Assembly: GCA_965209065.1 (NCBI GenBank)
Contig: OZ242373.1
Location: 62,001 to 126,000, forward strand
Length of the DNA: 64,000 nt
Direction of reading: 5' to 3'
Origin: CBDBUR01 sp965209065
GTDB lineage: Bacteria > Pseudomonadota > Alphaproteobacteria > JAPOUT01 > G958296285
This document shows positions 49,174 through 57,253 of this stretch, in pieces; the first letter of the stretch is position 1, and each line of letters opens with the position of its first letter. A program made the position numbers and the translations under genes. Under the pieces are notes generated by a model, which was not told where the DNA came from, searched no databases, and saw only the letters and a list, made by a program, of their open reading frames with translations.

Positions 49174-49551
49174 TTAGCAGGCAACCGAAGTGAGGCGCGC
49201 TTGATTAAAAGCGCTAATGAGGTTTGTTTCGTTATGGAGCAAGGTCATAATGGTGGCAGTTTGCGGCAGCTGATTGCCTAAGCGTTGTAGTTTATTTTGT
49301 AATGCGAGCAGATTTTGTTTGTAGTGCGCGGGCGCAAGCTGTTGGCGGTCCATCGGGTTGGGGTTAAGTAGATTGAGCGCCATTTGCTCTAAATTATTTT
49401 TAGATTTCTTAGTGGTGCGTTGCGCGCTAAGCGCCGGCGGAAGGGATTTTTGGAACCAGACTTGATTTTTTCTTAAAAAAGGGTCTGCTTGCTCCTGAAC
49501 TCTGCGTGGCGCAATTTGAGGGGTCGTAATGTTTTTTATGGACGCCATCAA
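49174..49551 (-). CDS. Small T3SS needle-cluster protein, inner-rod candidate
   Basis: A 125-residue protein between the needle gene and the SctG-like gene. It has a basic N-terminus (PRRVQEQADPFLRKN), a helical middle (HYKQNLLALQNKLQRLGNQL) and a C-terminal LHNETNLISAFNQARLTSVAC. SctI inner-rod proteins occupy this kind of position and have a C-terminal helix, but the typical VETLL-type end is missing. SctI is the only core part not otherwise found, so this gene and the 131-residue gene are the candidates. Confidence 0.4.
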   Translation of the reverse strand: MMASIKNITTPQIAPRRVQEQADPFLRKNQVWFQKSLPPALSAQRTTKKSKNNLEQMALNLLNPNPMDRQQLAPAHYKQNLLALQNKLQRLGNQLPQTATIMTLLHNETNLISAFNQARLTSVAC

Positions 49552-49554
49552 AGA

Positions 49555-49782
49555 TTACATCCTTTGGACGACCGCCTTTAGCATATCTTCAACGTCCTTG
49601 ACCATGGCGGCTTGAAGTTGAAAACTCATACTAACTTTCATCATTGCCATTTGCATTTTTGCCATATCGGCGGGCGAGGTTACGTCCATCGTGTTTGCTA
49701 AGTCGGCGACCTTCTGCATTTCGCCGCCGGCATCGTTGCCGATTTTAGAAACTAAACTATTAACATTGAATGATTGAGACAT
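49555..49782 (-). CDS. sctF: T3SS needle protein SctF
   Basis: Needle subunit. The 75-residue protein is the right size: a helix-turn-helix with a PADMAKMQMAMMKVSMSFQLQ segment and the C-terminal VKDVEDMLKAVVQRM, which aligns with SsaG/PrgI/MxiH ends (KMIKDMLSGIIAKI in SsaG). The first half is more polar. It is located between a YscE-like gene and the 125-residue gene. Its C-terminal helix is the assembly face. Strong by size, shape and neighbourhood. Confidence 0.85.
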   Translation of the reverse strand: MSQSFNVNSLVSKIGNDAGGEMQKVADLANTMDVTSPADMAKMQMAMMKVSMSFQLQAAMVKDVEDMLKAVVQRM

Positions 49783-49793
49783 AATATTTTCTC

Positions 49794-50069
49794 CTATGAT
49801 GGTTCGGTGATTGCTTTCGGTGCGTTTTTATTGTGTATTGAGTGCCAGAATAAGCTGACAATGCGCTGGGCTGCTGTGAGTGCTTTGCGCTCGGCATCAA
49901 CGCGTTCCTTTTCGCTTGGGGCAAGACCTTCAGCGATAGCGGACTCTCTTTTTTGCAAAGTGGCATTGATTTTATCCAAGAGCTTTTGTTGGACGATGCC
50001 ATTCTTATCGGCAATCAATTGCTGTCCTAAATCGGTAAAAGCGGGGAAAGAATTTTCTTGTTTTGACAT
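49794..50069 (-). CDS. YscE/EscE-like needle co-chaperone candidate
   Basis: A 91-residue helical protein starting at ATG 50069, where AGGAAACGTT precedes it; a longer in-frame start at 50129 lacks a ribosome site. The end LAPSEKERVDAERKALTAAQRIVSLFWHSIH has the Glu/Ala-rich helix and the C-terminal FWHSIH-type feature of EscE/YscE needle co-chaperones. It lies directly upstream of sctF, as yscE does. Low sequence similarity limits confidence. Confidence 0.55.
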   Translation of the reverse strand: MSKQENSFPAFTDLGQQLIADKNGIVQQKLLDKINATLQKRESAIAEGLAPSEKERVDAERKALTAAQRIVSLFWHSIHNKNAPKAITEPS

Positions 50070-50146
50070 AACGTTTCCTTTGTTTCTTTTATTTTCATCA
50101 TATAGAAAAGCAGGGCGGGGGTTTATCACAGATGTTCAACTTTCTG

Positions 50147-51229
50147 TTAGATGTTTTGTTTCGCCTGCTCGATGTAATGGAGGGCTTCGGCAACGGGAGC
50201 AATGAAATCACTGGTGATGTAGTGTCCGAGTTCAATATCGTGAAAAAGCCCTTGCGCGAGATTGACATTTTCATAAATGGGGATATTTGCGTCTTCGGCG
50301 GCTTTAATCATCGCTTGGGCGACGGCACCCTCCCCCTTACCGATAACCAGCGGGAGCGGCGTTTTGTCCCCGTCATAAAGCAGGGCGACCGCGTAATGGC
50401 TGGGATTTTTCACCAAGATGCTTGCCTGCTTCACCGCGCCTATCATCGTATCGTCTAAGATATCGCGATGGGCTTGTCGGCGATGGGCTTTGATTTCGGG
50501 GTTGCCCTCCATTTCTTTATATTCTTGTTTTACTTCTTCTTTTGTCATTTTTAACTCCTTGAGGTAGAAAGCGCGTTGGATAATAAAGTCGATAACCGCG
50601 AGGGGCACATAAAGGGCAGCACTGATGGCGAAGAGCCATGCGAAACTGCGCGCCGCCGAGAAAATAACACAGGTCATTCCTTGTGCACCGCATAGTTCGG
50701 CACTAAAGAACTCACCGATAAAAGCCGCAACGACTAAAAAAGCGATGTAGCTAATGCAGAAAACTTTTATCAAATTCATTCCAAAATTAAATAGATTGCG
50801 CCCAGAGAAAATCTGCTTGGCGTTGCTGATAAAGTCGAGTGCTTTAACGCCTTTTGTTAATTTGGCAGTGACGAACACAAGCCCGGTTTGCGCGACATTC
50901 GCGAGAATAGCGGTTATCGCGGCGACAAAATAAACCGCGCCCGAGATGGTAATAAAAAATACCGCCACAATAGAGGCGGCAGCACTTACGCCTTGCTGAA
51001 AATCGGGCGTGTGTGGCGGCACGTGATTAAAATGCTTTCCTATTTGGAGCAAGGTGACATCGAGCATTGTTATCGCGAGGATGGCGAAAGGTTTCCAGCT
51101 AAGCAAAAAAAGAGCGGTGAGCGCAATGAGCAGGCTACCCGCGACAATTTCGCGCGAGAACAGGAACTGCCCTTTCTCTCTTGAATCGCGAATGCGTTTT
51201 TCGGTGGGCTGTTCGGTTTTTTCACTCAT
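50147..51229 (-). CDS. sctU: T3SS switch protein SctU
   Basis: Export-gate protein that switches substrate class after autocleavage. The 360-residue protein has four membrane helices in the first 210 residues, a linker (KEVKQEYKEMEGNPEIKAHRR) and a cytoplasmic domain. The autocleavage motif NPTH is replaced by NPSH at residues 275-278 (LVKNPSHYAVAL). Ser for Thr should still permit cleavage, but is uncommon. It overlaps sctT by four bases. Related to FlhB, but non-flagellar by context. Confidence 0.93.
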   Translation of the reverse strand: MSEKTEQPTEKRIRDSREKGQFLFSREIVAGSLLIALTALFLLSWKPFAILAITMLDVTLLQIGKHFNHVPPHTPDFQQGVSAAASIVAVFFITISGAVYFVAAITAILANVAQTGLVFVTAKLTKGVKALDFISNAKQIFSGRNLFNFGMNLIKVFCISYIAFLVVAAFIGEFFSAELCGAQGMTCVIFSAARSFAWLFAISAALYVPLAVIDFIIQRAFYLKELKMTKEEVKQEYKEMEGNPEIKAHRRQAHRDILDDTMIGAVKQASILVKNPSHYAVALLYDGDKTPLPLVIGKGEGAVAQAMIKAAEDANIPIYENVNLAQGLFHDIELGHYITSDFIAPVAEALHYIEQAKQNI

Positions 51230-52011
51230 TGAGCTGCGTCCTTGCTAAAGGTAGTGGCGATGTCAAGGAACAGCCCCTCGCGCCAGACGTGTCCTAGGAT
51301 AGCGCTAAAATAAAAGAGCAGAATAAAAATCGCTACCACGCTTTTCAACGACATAGAAATAAAAAACACATTGAGCTGCGGTGCAAAGCGCGACACCAAA
51401 CCGAGCGCAATTTCTGAAATCAACATAGACAAAACAACGGGCGCGGAGATGATGAGTGCTAACTTCATAAAAAGACTAAAAGCATGAGCAGCATAGCTCC
51501 ATAGATGATGATTGCCTTCGGGCAGAAAAGAACCGATAGGTAAAATGCTAAAAGAGGTAAAAACGAGCTCAAAGAAAATAATGAATCCGCCGCTAACAAT
51601 AAACCAAACCAAAAAAGCTTGGGACAGGAGCACGCCTAAAGGCGAAGCTTGCGCGCCAAAAGCTGGATTAAAAACCGAAGCGATGGAAGCACCACGTTGA
51701 TTGTCAATAAAATCGCCAATGGCTTGTGGAATTAGAAAAGTCAAAGAGATAATAAATCCTATCAGCAGCCCGATAAGTGTTTCTTTAAGAATCAAGAGAA
51801 TAATCACTTTGTTTTCAAGCACGCCGACCTCTTGCCAAATGAGAGGCAAGATGACTAACCCTAAAATGAATACGATAACATTACGTGCCATCGGCGGCAC
51901 TTGGGGCGCGCGCAAAAATGGAATAAAAAGCGCCATACCAATTATTCTAGGCGTTGAGAGCAACAGGGCTAACCAAAATTGCTGAAAGTCAATGCCGTTT
52001 ATAGATTCCAT
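51226..52011 (-). CDS. sctT: T3SS export-gate protein SctT
   Basis: Inner-membrane export-gate protein of 261 residues, FliR-like, with about eight hydrophobic helices, a GFIISLTFLIPQAIGDFIDNQRG segment and the TSFSILPIGSFLP motif. It overlaps sctS by 13 bases and sctU by four, as in most export-gate operons. Confidence 0.93.
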   Translation of the reverse strand: MESINGIDFQQFWLALLLSTPRIIGMALFIPFLRAPQVPPMARNVIVFILGLVILPLIWQEVGVLENKVIILLILKETLIGLLIGFIISLTFLIPQAIGDFIDNQRGASIASVFNPAFGAQASPLGVLLSQAFLVWFIVSGGFIIFFELVFTSFSILPIGSFLPEGNHHLWSYAAHAFSLFMKLALIISAPVVLSMLISEIALGLVSRFAPQLNVFFISMSLKSVVAIFILLFYFSAILGHVWREGLFLDIATTFSKDAAQ

Positions 52012-52268
52012 AGAGAAGTTTTGTCGAAAATATAATGGGTAAAGGTAAGGAATTCGCTACCGAGCGTTTCCATCATCGCCACGAGCGTTAAGATAACGGC
52101 GATGAGCTTGAAACCAAAGGCGAGCGTTTGCTCTTGAATTTGGGTGAGGGCTTGAACGAGACTCACCAAAACGCCGATAACCGCCGCAGCTATCACCGGC
52201 GGCAAGGAGGCAATTAAAATAAGATCGATAGCTTGCGTGCTATCGCTAACAATTTGAGAATAATTCAT
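51999..52268 (-). CDS. sctS: T3SS export-gate protein SctS
   Basis: FliQ-like protein of 89 residues with two membrane helices. It has the typical SLPPVIAAAVIGVLVSLVQALTQIQEQTL core with the plug-forming Gln segment. It overlaps sctR by four bases and sctT by 13. A standard component of the SctRST gate. Confidence 0.93.
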   Translation of the reverse strand: MNYSQIVSDSTQAIDLILIASLPPVIAAAVIGVLVSLVQALTQIQEQTLAFGFKLIAVILTLVAMMETLGSEFLTFTHYIFDKTSLWNL

Positions 52269-52960
52269 TGCACAATTCCTTGCCCAACGCCTACACCGGT
52301 ATTCGTGCCGTAGCTTGTGAGGAGGCCGGTAATCAGTTTGTCCCAGCCATCAACAGCGACAAACAAAAATAGTTTGAACGGCAGAGAAATAGTAACAGGC
52401 GACACCATCATCATGCCGAGCGCCAACAAAATATTGGAGATAACAATATCAATAGCGACAAAGGGCAGGTAAATCAGAAACCCAATTTGGAACGCTTCGG
52501 ATAATTCGCTGATGAGAAAGGCAGGCAGGAGCGACAAAAAAGCCTTATATTGCGCGTGGGTTTGGAGGTCTTGCGGCCAGAAGGTTCGCGCGTTTTGTTC
52601 AAAAAAAGCCACCTGATCGCTGTGGGCGTTTGTTTTGAGAAACTCACTAATGGGCTCTAGAGCTAAAGGCAAATAGGCGCGAATGCCTTTGCCTAAATTT
52701 TCGTGCTGCTCGATAATCTCGAAGGTCTCATAGCCGACGGGCAGCATCACATAAACGCTAAGCACGGCTGCCATACCATAAATCACCATGTTCGGCGGAA
52801 TTTGTTGCACGCCTAACGCGTTGCGTATCAAAGAAAAGACAATTGCCATTTTAATGAAACTGGTCGCCGATATAATAATAAATGGCGCCAAAGATAAGAG
52901 CGCAAAAAATAAAATTAAATCAGACGAGATGCCGATATTATTAAAAAGACCTTCACTCAT
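52265..52960 (-). CDS. sctR: T3SS export-gate protein SctR
   Basis: FliP-like export-gate protein of 231 residues with four or five membrane helices. Family marks are LSLAPFIIISATSFIKMAIVFSLIRNALGVQQIPPNMV and the PAFLISELSEAFQIGFLIYLPFVAIDIVISNILLALGMMMVSPVTISLPFKLFLFVAVDGW region, present in all SctR/FliP. It starts 30 bases after the SctQ C-terminal gene and overlaps sctS. Confidence 0.96.
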   Translation of the reverse strand: MSEGLFNNIGISSDLILFFALLSLAPFIIISATSFIKMAIVFSLIRNALGVQQIPPNMVIYGMAAVLSVYVMLPVGYETFEIIEQHENLGKGIRAYLPLALEPISEFLKTNAHSDQVAFFEQNARTFWPQDLQTHAQYKAFLSLLPAFLISELSEAFQIGFLIYLPFVAIDIVISNILLALGMMMVSPVTISLPFKLFLFVAVDGWDKLITGLLTSYGTNTGVGVGQGIVQ

Positions 52961-52990
52961 TGTGGTTGCTTATTTTTTCGTTTTTCATTT

Positions 52991-53431
52991 TTAAGGTAAA
53001 ATTTTAGTTATACGGAAGCCTAGCTTTCCGTCAATTTCGACAAGCTCCCCTTCGGCGAAAGGTCGTCCGGCACTGAGGGCTAAGACTTTGGGGAAGGTGA
53101 TGTTGGGTAAATCGGTAAGCGTCCAACCTACTGCCAAACTAGCAAGCTCATTGACCGGCAAAGTGATAGAACCTATTTGAAAATCTACCGCGACTTGCAA
53201 ATTGTCTAAAGAAGGTTTGTTTTCTTCTAACGCGCTTTTTTCTAAAGGCTCTTGTTGCCTATCATCGCGCGCGATACCTGCTTCATCCTCGTTCGATTCC
53301 TCTTCTTCTTTCATTTCTCCGTTCGGCAAAGGTTGAACGGGTTCTTGTGAAGAGTTGTCTTCTTGTGGCAGGTTGGTTTGCGCTTGTGATTCTTGAGGCT
53401 GTTCTAATGGTTCTGATGTTGCTTCATCCAT
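52991..53431 (-). CDS. SctQ C-terminal part (separate gene, SpoA2 domain)
   Basis: C-ring/sorting-platform protein with a single SpoA domain at the end (NLQVAVDFQIGSITLPVNELASLAVG..., then RPFAEGELVEIDGKLGFRITKI). The 146-residue protein starts at ATG 53431, with AAGGA upstream; a longer in-frame start lacks a ribosome site. The first 80 residues are Glu/Gln/Pro-rich and acidic, probably disordered. In other systems this part is made from an internal start in sctQ. Here it is a separate gene; its partner, the N-terminal part, is at 55637-56269. Confidence 0.85.
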   Translation of the reverse strand: MDEATSEPLEQPQESQAQTNLPQEDNSSQEPVQPLPNGEMKEEEESNEDEAGIARDDRQQEPLEKSALEENKPSLDNLQVAVDFQIGSITLPVNELASLAVGWTLTDLPNITFPKVLALSAGRPFAEGELVEIDGKLGFRITKILP

Positions 53432-53494
53432 CTTGTTATCCTTGAGCCTTGGTCTCCGCTCCTGCGCCCTAAACAAGAATAACCTATTATTTTT

Positions 53495-53522
53495 TTGTTT
53501 CTGTTGAACTTTTAGTGATAAT
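53495..53522 (+). promoter_or_regulatory. Candidate sctV promoter
   Basis: TTGTTT (53495-53500), 16 bases, then GATAAT (53517-53522), ending 32 bases before the sctV start at 53555. It lies in the 123-base gap between divergent sctQ-C and sctV, the best place for a T3SS regulatory region. No ribosome site is clear before sctV. Confidence 0.35.
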
Positions 53523-53554
53523 CGTGTGCGTGTTTTTTTGCTAGACTTTGCCTC

Positions 53555-55660
53555 ATGCGTTTGCTTTCAGTGATAAACCCTATTTTTGAGAATCTCGCCA
53601 AACGACAAGATGTCGTATTAGCGGTTTTTATTGTCTCAGTAATTTTTATGCTCATTTTGCCCCTGCCGACCGCGCTGGTGGATACTTTGATTGCGTTAAA
53701 TATGTCTATTGCGGTTATTTTGCTTATGGTGGCGGTTTATTTGGGCTCTCCGTTAGAGTTTGCTTCTTTTCCTGCGGTCTTGCTGATAACGACTTTATTT
53801 CGCCTAGCTCTTTCGATATCCACCACGCGTCTGGTGTTATTACAAGGAGATGCGGGGCAGATTATTTCGGCTTTTGGTAATTTTGTTGTTGGTGGTAATT
53901 TGGTTGTAGGTCTGGTGATATTTCTTATTTTGACGATTGTTCAATTTATTGTGATAACCAAAGGCGCTGAGCGTGTTGCCGAAGTGAGCGCGCGTTTTTC
54001 GCTTGACGCCTTGCCGGGCAAGCAGCTGAGCATAGATGCTGACATGCGCGCGGGTGCGATTACACTAGAGCAAGCGCGCGAGATGCGCCGCAAGACTCAA
54101 CAGGAGAGCAAGCTATACGGCTCTATGGACGGCGCGATGAAATTTGTCAAAGGCGATGCGATTGCTTCGGTGATTATTGTTTTTGTCAATTTGTTGGGAG
54201 GGCTCGGCATCGGTATGTTGCAGCGCGGTTTAAATTTTTCGGAAGCGATACATATTTATTCTATTCTCTCTATTGGCGATGGTTTAATCGCGCAGATACC
54301 TGCTTTGTTTATTTCGATTACGGCGGGCATTATGGTGACGCGCGTTTCGGATGAAACGAGCGAAGCCAATTTAGGTCGCGATATTGGCACGCAGATAGGC
54401 GCCGAGCCGAGAGCCTTGTTAATTGCCTCGGCCATGCTGGTGGTGATGGCTTTTGTGCCGGGCTTTCCGACCTTTATCTTTTTGGTTTTGGCGGGTGTTT
54501 TGGGGGCACCAGCGGCGATTGCTACTTTTAGGGTTAAAAAAAAGGACAGCTGGGAAGATGAAAACATTAAGGCAGCCGCCCCCGCCGAGCCGAGCAAGCC
54601 TGCGGGTGGGGGTCGTTTTTCCGCCGCGCATGACCCTATTTTCGCCCCAACACAGCCGATTTTAATAGAGCTGCCGGTTTCAGCCGCGCAGCTCGCCGAG
54701 CCTCAGGCGATGCGCGAGCAGATAAATCAGGCGCGTCTTTCGCTTTACTACAGGCTCGGCGTGCCGATGCCGATTATTGAAACGCGTATTAATAGCGAGA
54801 TTGAAAACAATCAATATAAAATTTTTATTGGAGAGATTCCGACGGCGGAAGGTTGGCTCAAGTCGCATCAGGTTTTTGTTTTGGAGAGCGAAAAGACGCT
54901 TCGTTCATTTAAGATAGATTATCATAAGGGCGAGAATTTTTTAGGGCACCATCCTACTTTTTGGGTAGATAGGGCGCACCAAACGAAGTTAGACAGCACG
55001 GGGTTATCGTATAAAAAAGATTTAGAGATAGTTCAATATCATTGTGAGATTGTTTTAGCGAAGTATGCGTCGCAGTTTGTTGGTATTCAAGAGGTGAAGT
55101 TTTTGTTAGCGCGTATGGAGGAGAGCGCGCCTGATTTAGTCAAGGAGGCATCGCGCACTTTGCCTATTCAAGCTTTGGCGGAATTATTTAGAAGATTAGT
55201 GCAAGAATATGTTTCCATTCGCGATTTGCGGCAGCTTTTGAGCGCGGTGGTAGAATGGGGTAGTAAAGAAAAAGATCCCATTATGCTAGTGGAGCATTTG
55301 CGTAGTGCGCTTTCGCGACAGATAAGTTATCAGTATTCGGTTGGTTATAATATTTTGCCTGCTTTTTTATTAGATAACAGCATAGAAGAGACCGTGCGTA
55401 ATGGTGTGCGTCAAACTTCTGTCGCGAGTTATATTGCACTTGACCCTGAAATTTCTAAGAAAATAGTTTCTAAGGTGAAGGAAAATATCGGTGATGCGGT
55501 GAATGGAGAGCATATGCCGGTTTTAATCACGGCGATGGATATTCGCCGTTATATGCGCCGCCTGTTAGAAATTGATTTACCTGAATTGCCTGTTTTATCT
55601 CACCAAGAAATTGCACCTGAGATAACGTTACAGCCTTTAGGGCGTGTCGTGATGGATTAA
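53555..55660 (+). CDS. sctV: T3SS export-gate protein SctV
   Basis: Large inner-membrane export-gate protein, FlhA-like. The 701-residue protein has about eight membrane helices in the first 330 residues and the FHIPEP-type signature RFSLDALPGKQLSIDAD near residues 147-163. After a Pro/Ala-rich linker comes the cytoplasmic nonamer-forming domain (from about 370), including VLARYASQFVG-like and PVLITAMDIRRYMRRLLE segments. It is encoded alone on the plus strand between two minus-strand operons, and its 3' end overlaps sctQ-N by 24 bases. Confidence 0.97.
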   Translation: MRLLSVINPIFENLAKRQDVVLAVFIVSVIFMLILPLPTALVDTLIALNMSIAVILLMVAVYLGSPLEFASFPAVLLITTLFRLALSISTTRLVLLQGDAGQIISAFGNFVVGGNLVVGLVIFLILTIVQFIVITKGAERVAEVSARFSLDALPGKQLSIDADMRAGAITLEQAREMRRKTQQESKLYGSMDGAMKFVKGDAIASVIIVFVNLLGGLGIGMLQRGLNFSEAIHIYSILSIGDGLIAQIPALFISITAGIMVTRVSDETSEANLGRDIGTQIGAEPRALLIASAMLVVMAFVPGFPTFIFLVLAGVLGAPAAIATFRVKKKDSWEDENIKAAAPAEPSKPAGGGRFSAAHDPIFAPTQPILIELPVSAAQLAEPQAMREQINQARLSLYYRLGVPMPIIETRINSEIENNQYKIFIGEIPTAEGWLKSHQVFVLESEKTLRSFKIDYHKGENFLGHHPTFWVDRAHQTKLDSTGLSYKKDLEIVQYHCEIVLAKYASQFVGIQEVKFLLARMEESAPDLVKEASRTLPIQALAELFRRLVQEYVSIRDLRQLLSAVVEWGSKEKDPIMLVEHLRSALSRQISYQYSVGYNILPAFLLDNSIEETVRNGVRQTSVASYIALDPEISKKIVSKVKENIGDAVNGEHMPVLITAMDIRRYMRRLLEIDLPELPVLSHQEIAPEITLQPLGRVVMD

Positions 55661-56269
55661 AATAATATCGCCGCGATGTAGCGTTTGGATAGCGCGCGCG
55701 GGTAGCTTTGTTGATGTGAGCTTTAAGGGCAAAGCAATACAAAGAGATTCTGGATAAAGCATTTTTTGAGAATGCGTGAGGGATAAAGCCTCTGCTAATG
55801 CCGCGAAAGGAAAATCCGTTTTCGCGTAAAGGTCTAATCGATGTTTAGCGTCGTCACTCGATAAGACACAAGGAAAATGCTTTAATGCTTTATTATCGAG
55901 CATGACTTGGGTTGAAAAAGAATTTAGGCGCAGGTTTGGCGGCAAGTTTGTTTTATAGTGAGCGAGCACTTCTTCTAGTAAGGCAAGCGCGATGCTTTCG
56001 GAAAGCTCGTTCCAGTGCCAAGGTTTCGACCATTCTTCTAGCAGAGTTAAAAAAGGAAGGTCTTGACTTGTGATAGATAATTCGAAGGTTTCTTGAAATA
56101 TAAAGTTAGCACTAAATTTTGGCTCGTGTAGTGGCGGCTCCTCCACGACTTCTATGCGCCAAGAACCATATAAAGTTTCAGATAAAACTTTTTGATGAAA
56201 AGCTTTTAAGAAATTATTTTTTGCCTTAATTTTTTCTAAAGAGGCGGAAGGTAATTGCAATAAACTCAT
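55637..56269 (-). CDS. SctQ N-terminal part (split gene, partial SpoA1)
   Basis: A 210-residue protein with the SctQ N-terminal domain (SLLQLPSASLEKIKAKNN..., ESIALALLEEVLAHYK, LSLTHSQK) and a short end, LCIALPLKLTSTKLPARAIQTLHRGDIILI, that matches the first half of a SpoA1 domain only. It stops there, overlapping the convergent sctV end by 24 bases. The second SpoA domain is a separate gene at 52991-53431. Comparable with the split HrcQA/HrcQB of Pseudomonas syringae, but separated by sctV. It overlaps sctP by four bases. Confidence 0.75.
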   Translation of the reverse strand: MSLLQLPSASLEKIKAKNNFLKAFHQKVLSETLYGSWRIEVVEEPPLHEPKFSANFIFQETFELSITSQDLPFLTLLEEWSKPWHWNELSESIALALLEEVLAHYKTNLPPNLRLNSFSTQVMLDNKALKHFPCVLSSDDAKHRLDLYAKTDFPFAALAEALSLTHSQKMLYPESLCIALPLKLTSTKLPARAIQTLHRGDIILIHHDTP

Positions 56270-57234
56270 TTGTTCTCCTTCAATCTATCTTCAACACTTT
56301 CCCAGTCGGGTTTTTTGCTTTGAGGATTATCGGAAGCACTTTGCGCGCCCGCTTCTGTGTTTGTTCCTGCGTTTATTTGTGGGAGGGTGTCGGTTTGGAA
56401 AAGCAACAGCCCTTGCGTATCGGTTGCGCTGATGTGCACAGGAAAGGGCTGGGTTTGCGCTAGGTGTTGTTTGAGTCCGCTTTGTAGAGTGTTGAGCAGT
56501 TTTTGAGTATCGGGATTATCGCTGGTGAAAGTGAGCGCTAATCCGCCGTCAGGGCTCTTTTCAGCGACGAGTTGGGTATCGGGCAGAAGAGAATCGTTCA
56601 TTTCCAAGCGCAAACGAACATCACCGGCACCGTCGCCGCGCGCGACTAAAACGCGCGCGCTTGCTTTTTGTATCACGTCAGCCACCTGCTCGGTTTTGAT
56701 TTGAGTTATTTCCATCTTTGCGGGCGTAGGCGCGGGCGCGTCAATAGGCGTGTTGGGCGCAGGGTTGGTAGCAGACAAAGGAATGCCTATTGGAGTTTCT
56801 TGAGGCGAAGCTTCTTGAGTGTTGGAGTCCAACTTAGATTTGGTTTTGTCCTGTGTTTCTTTTTTTAATTCTTTTGGGGTGATGTTTTTTTGTTGGGAAG
56901 GCTGTTTTATATTTTTTACTTGGGGTTTTGTTTTTTTCTGCTCTCGCGGGAGGGGGGCTTCTAGTTGGCTAGAGGTTTTCTTGTTTTGAGGTTGAGTTTG
57001 TTTTGGTTTTTCCCTTTGTGATTTTTCCCCTTGCGGCTCGTTCCCTTGTAATTTTTTAGGAGAAGTTTTTTCTGGTTGGAGTGCTTGCTTAAAAGTGCGG
57101 GATATTTCTTTCTCTTCTTCGGTTGGTTGCGGAATATTTTGCGTAACTTCGCTATCATTTCCCATAGGTTTCATCGTGGCGTTTGGTTTTGCTGGTGTAT
57201 TTATTGACATGGGCATTTTGGGTATTTTAGACAT
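56266..57234 (-). CDS. sctP: T3SS needle-length regulator SctP
   Basis: Ruler protein of 322 residues. The first 190 residues are Lys/Gln/Pro-rich and disordered (repetitive KTQ and QKK patterns), as in YscP and FliK. The C-terminal 110 residues have the T3S4-type core (VRLRLEMNDSLLPDTQLVAEKSPDGGLALTFTSDNPDTQKLLNTL and PFPVHISATDTQG) that signals the substrate switch to SctU. It lies between sctD and sctQ-N, as expected of a ruler gene. Length cannot be directly read as needle length. Confidence 0.82.
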   Translation of the reverse strand: MSKIPKMPMSINTPAKPNATMKPMGNDSEVTQNIPQPTEEEKEISRTFKQALQPEKTSPKKLQGNEPQGEKSQREKPKQTQPQNKKTSSQLEAPLPREQKKTKPQVKNIKQPSQQKNITPKELKKETQDKTKSKLDSNTQEASPQETPIGIPLSATNPAPNTPIDAPAPTPAKMEITQIKTEQVADVIQKASARVLVARGDGAGDVRLRLEMNDSLLPDTQLVAEKSPDGGLALTFTSDNPDTQKLLNTLQSGLKQHLAQTQPFPVHISATDTQGLLLFQTDTLPQINAGTNTEAGAQSASDNPQSKKPDWESVEDRLKENK

Positions 57235-57253
57235 AAGTTTCCTTTAGAAGTTT

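Noticed and set aside
43103..55660. Flagellar export apparatus instead of T3SS
   Set aside because: There are no flagellin, hook or motor genes. Secretin, SctJ/K, translocators, needle and chaperones are present.
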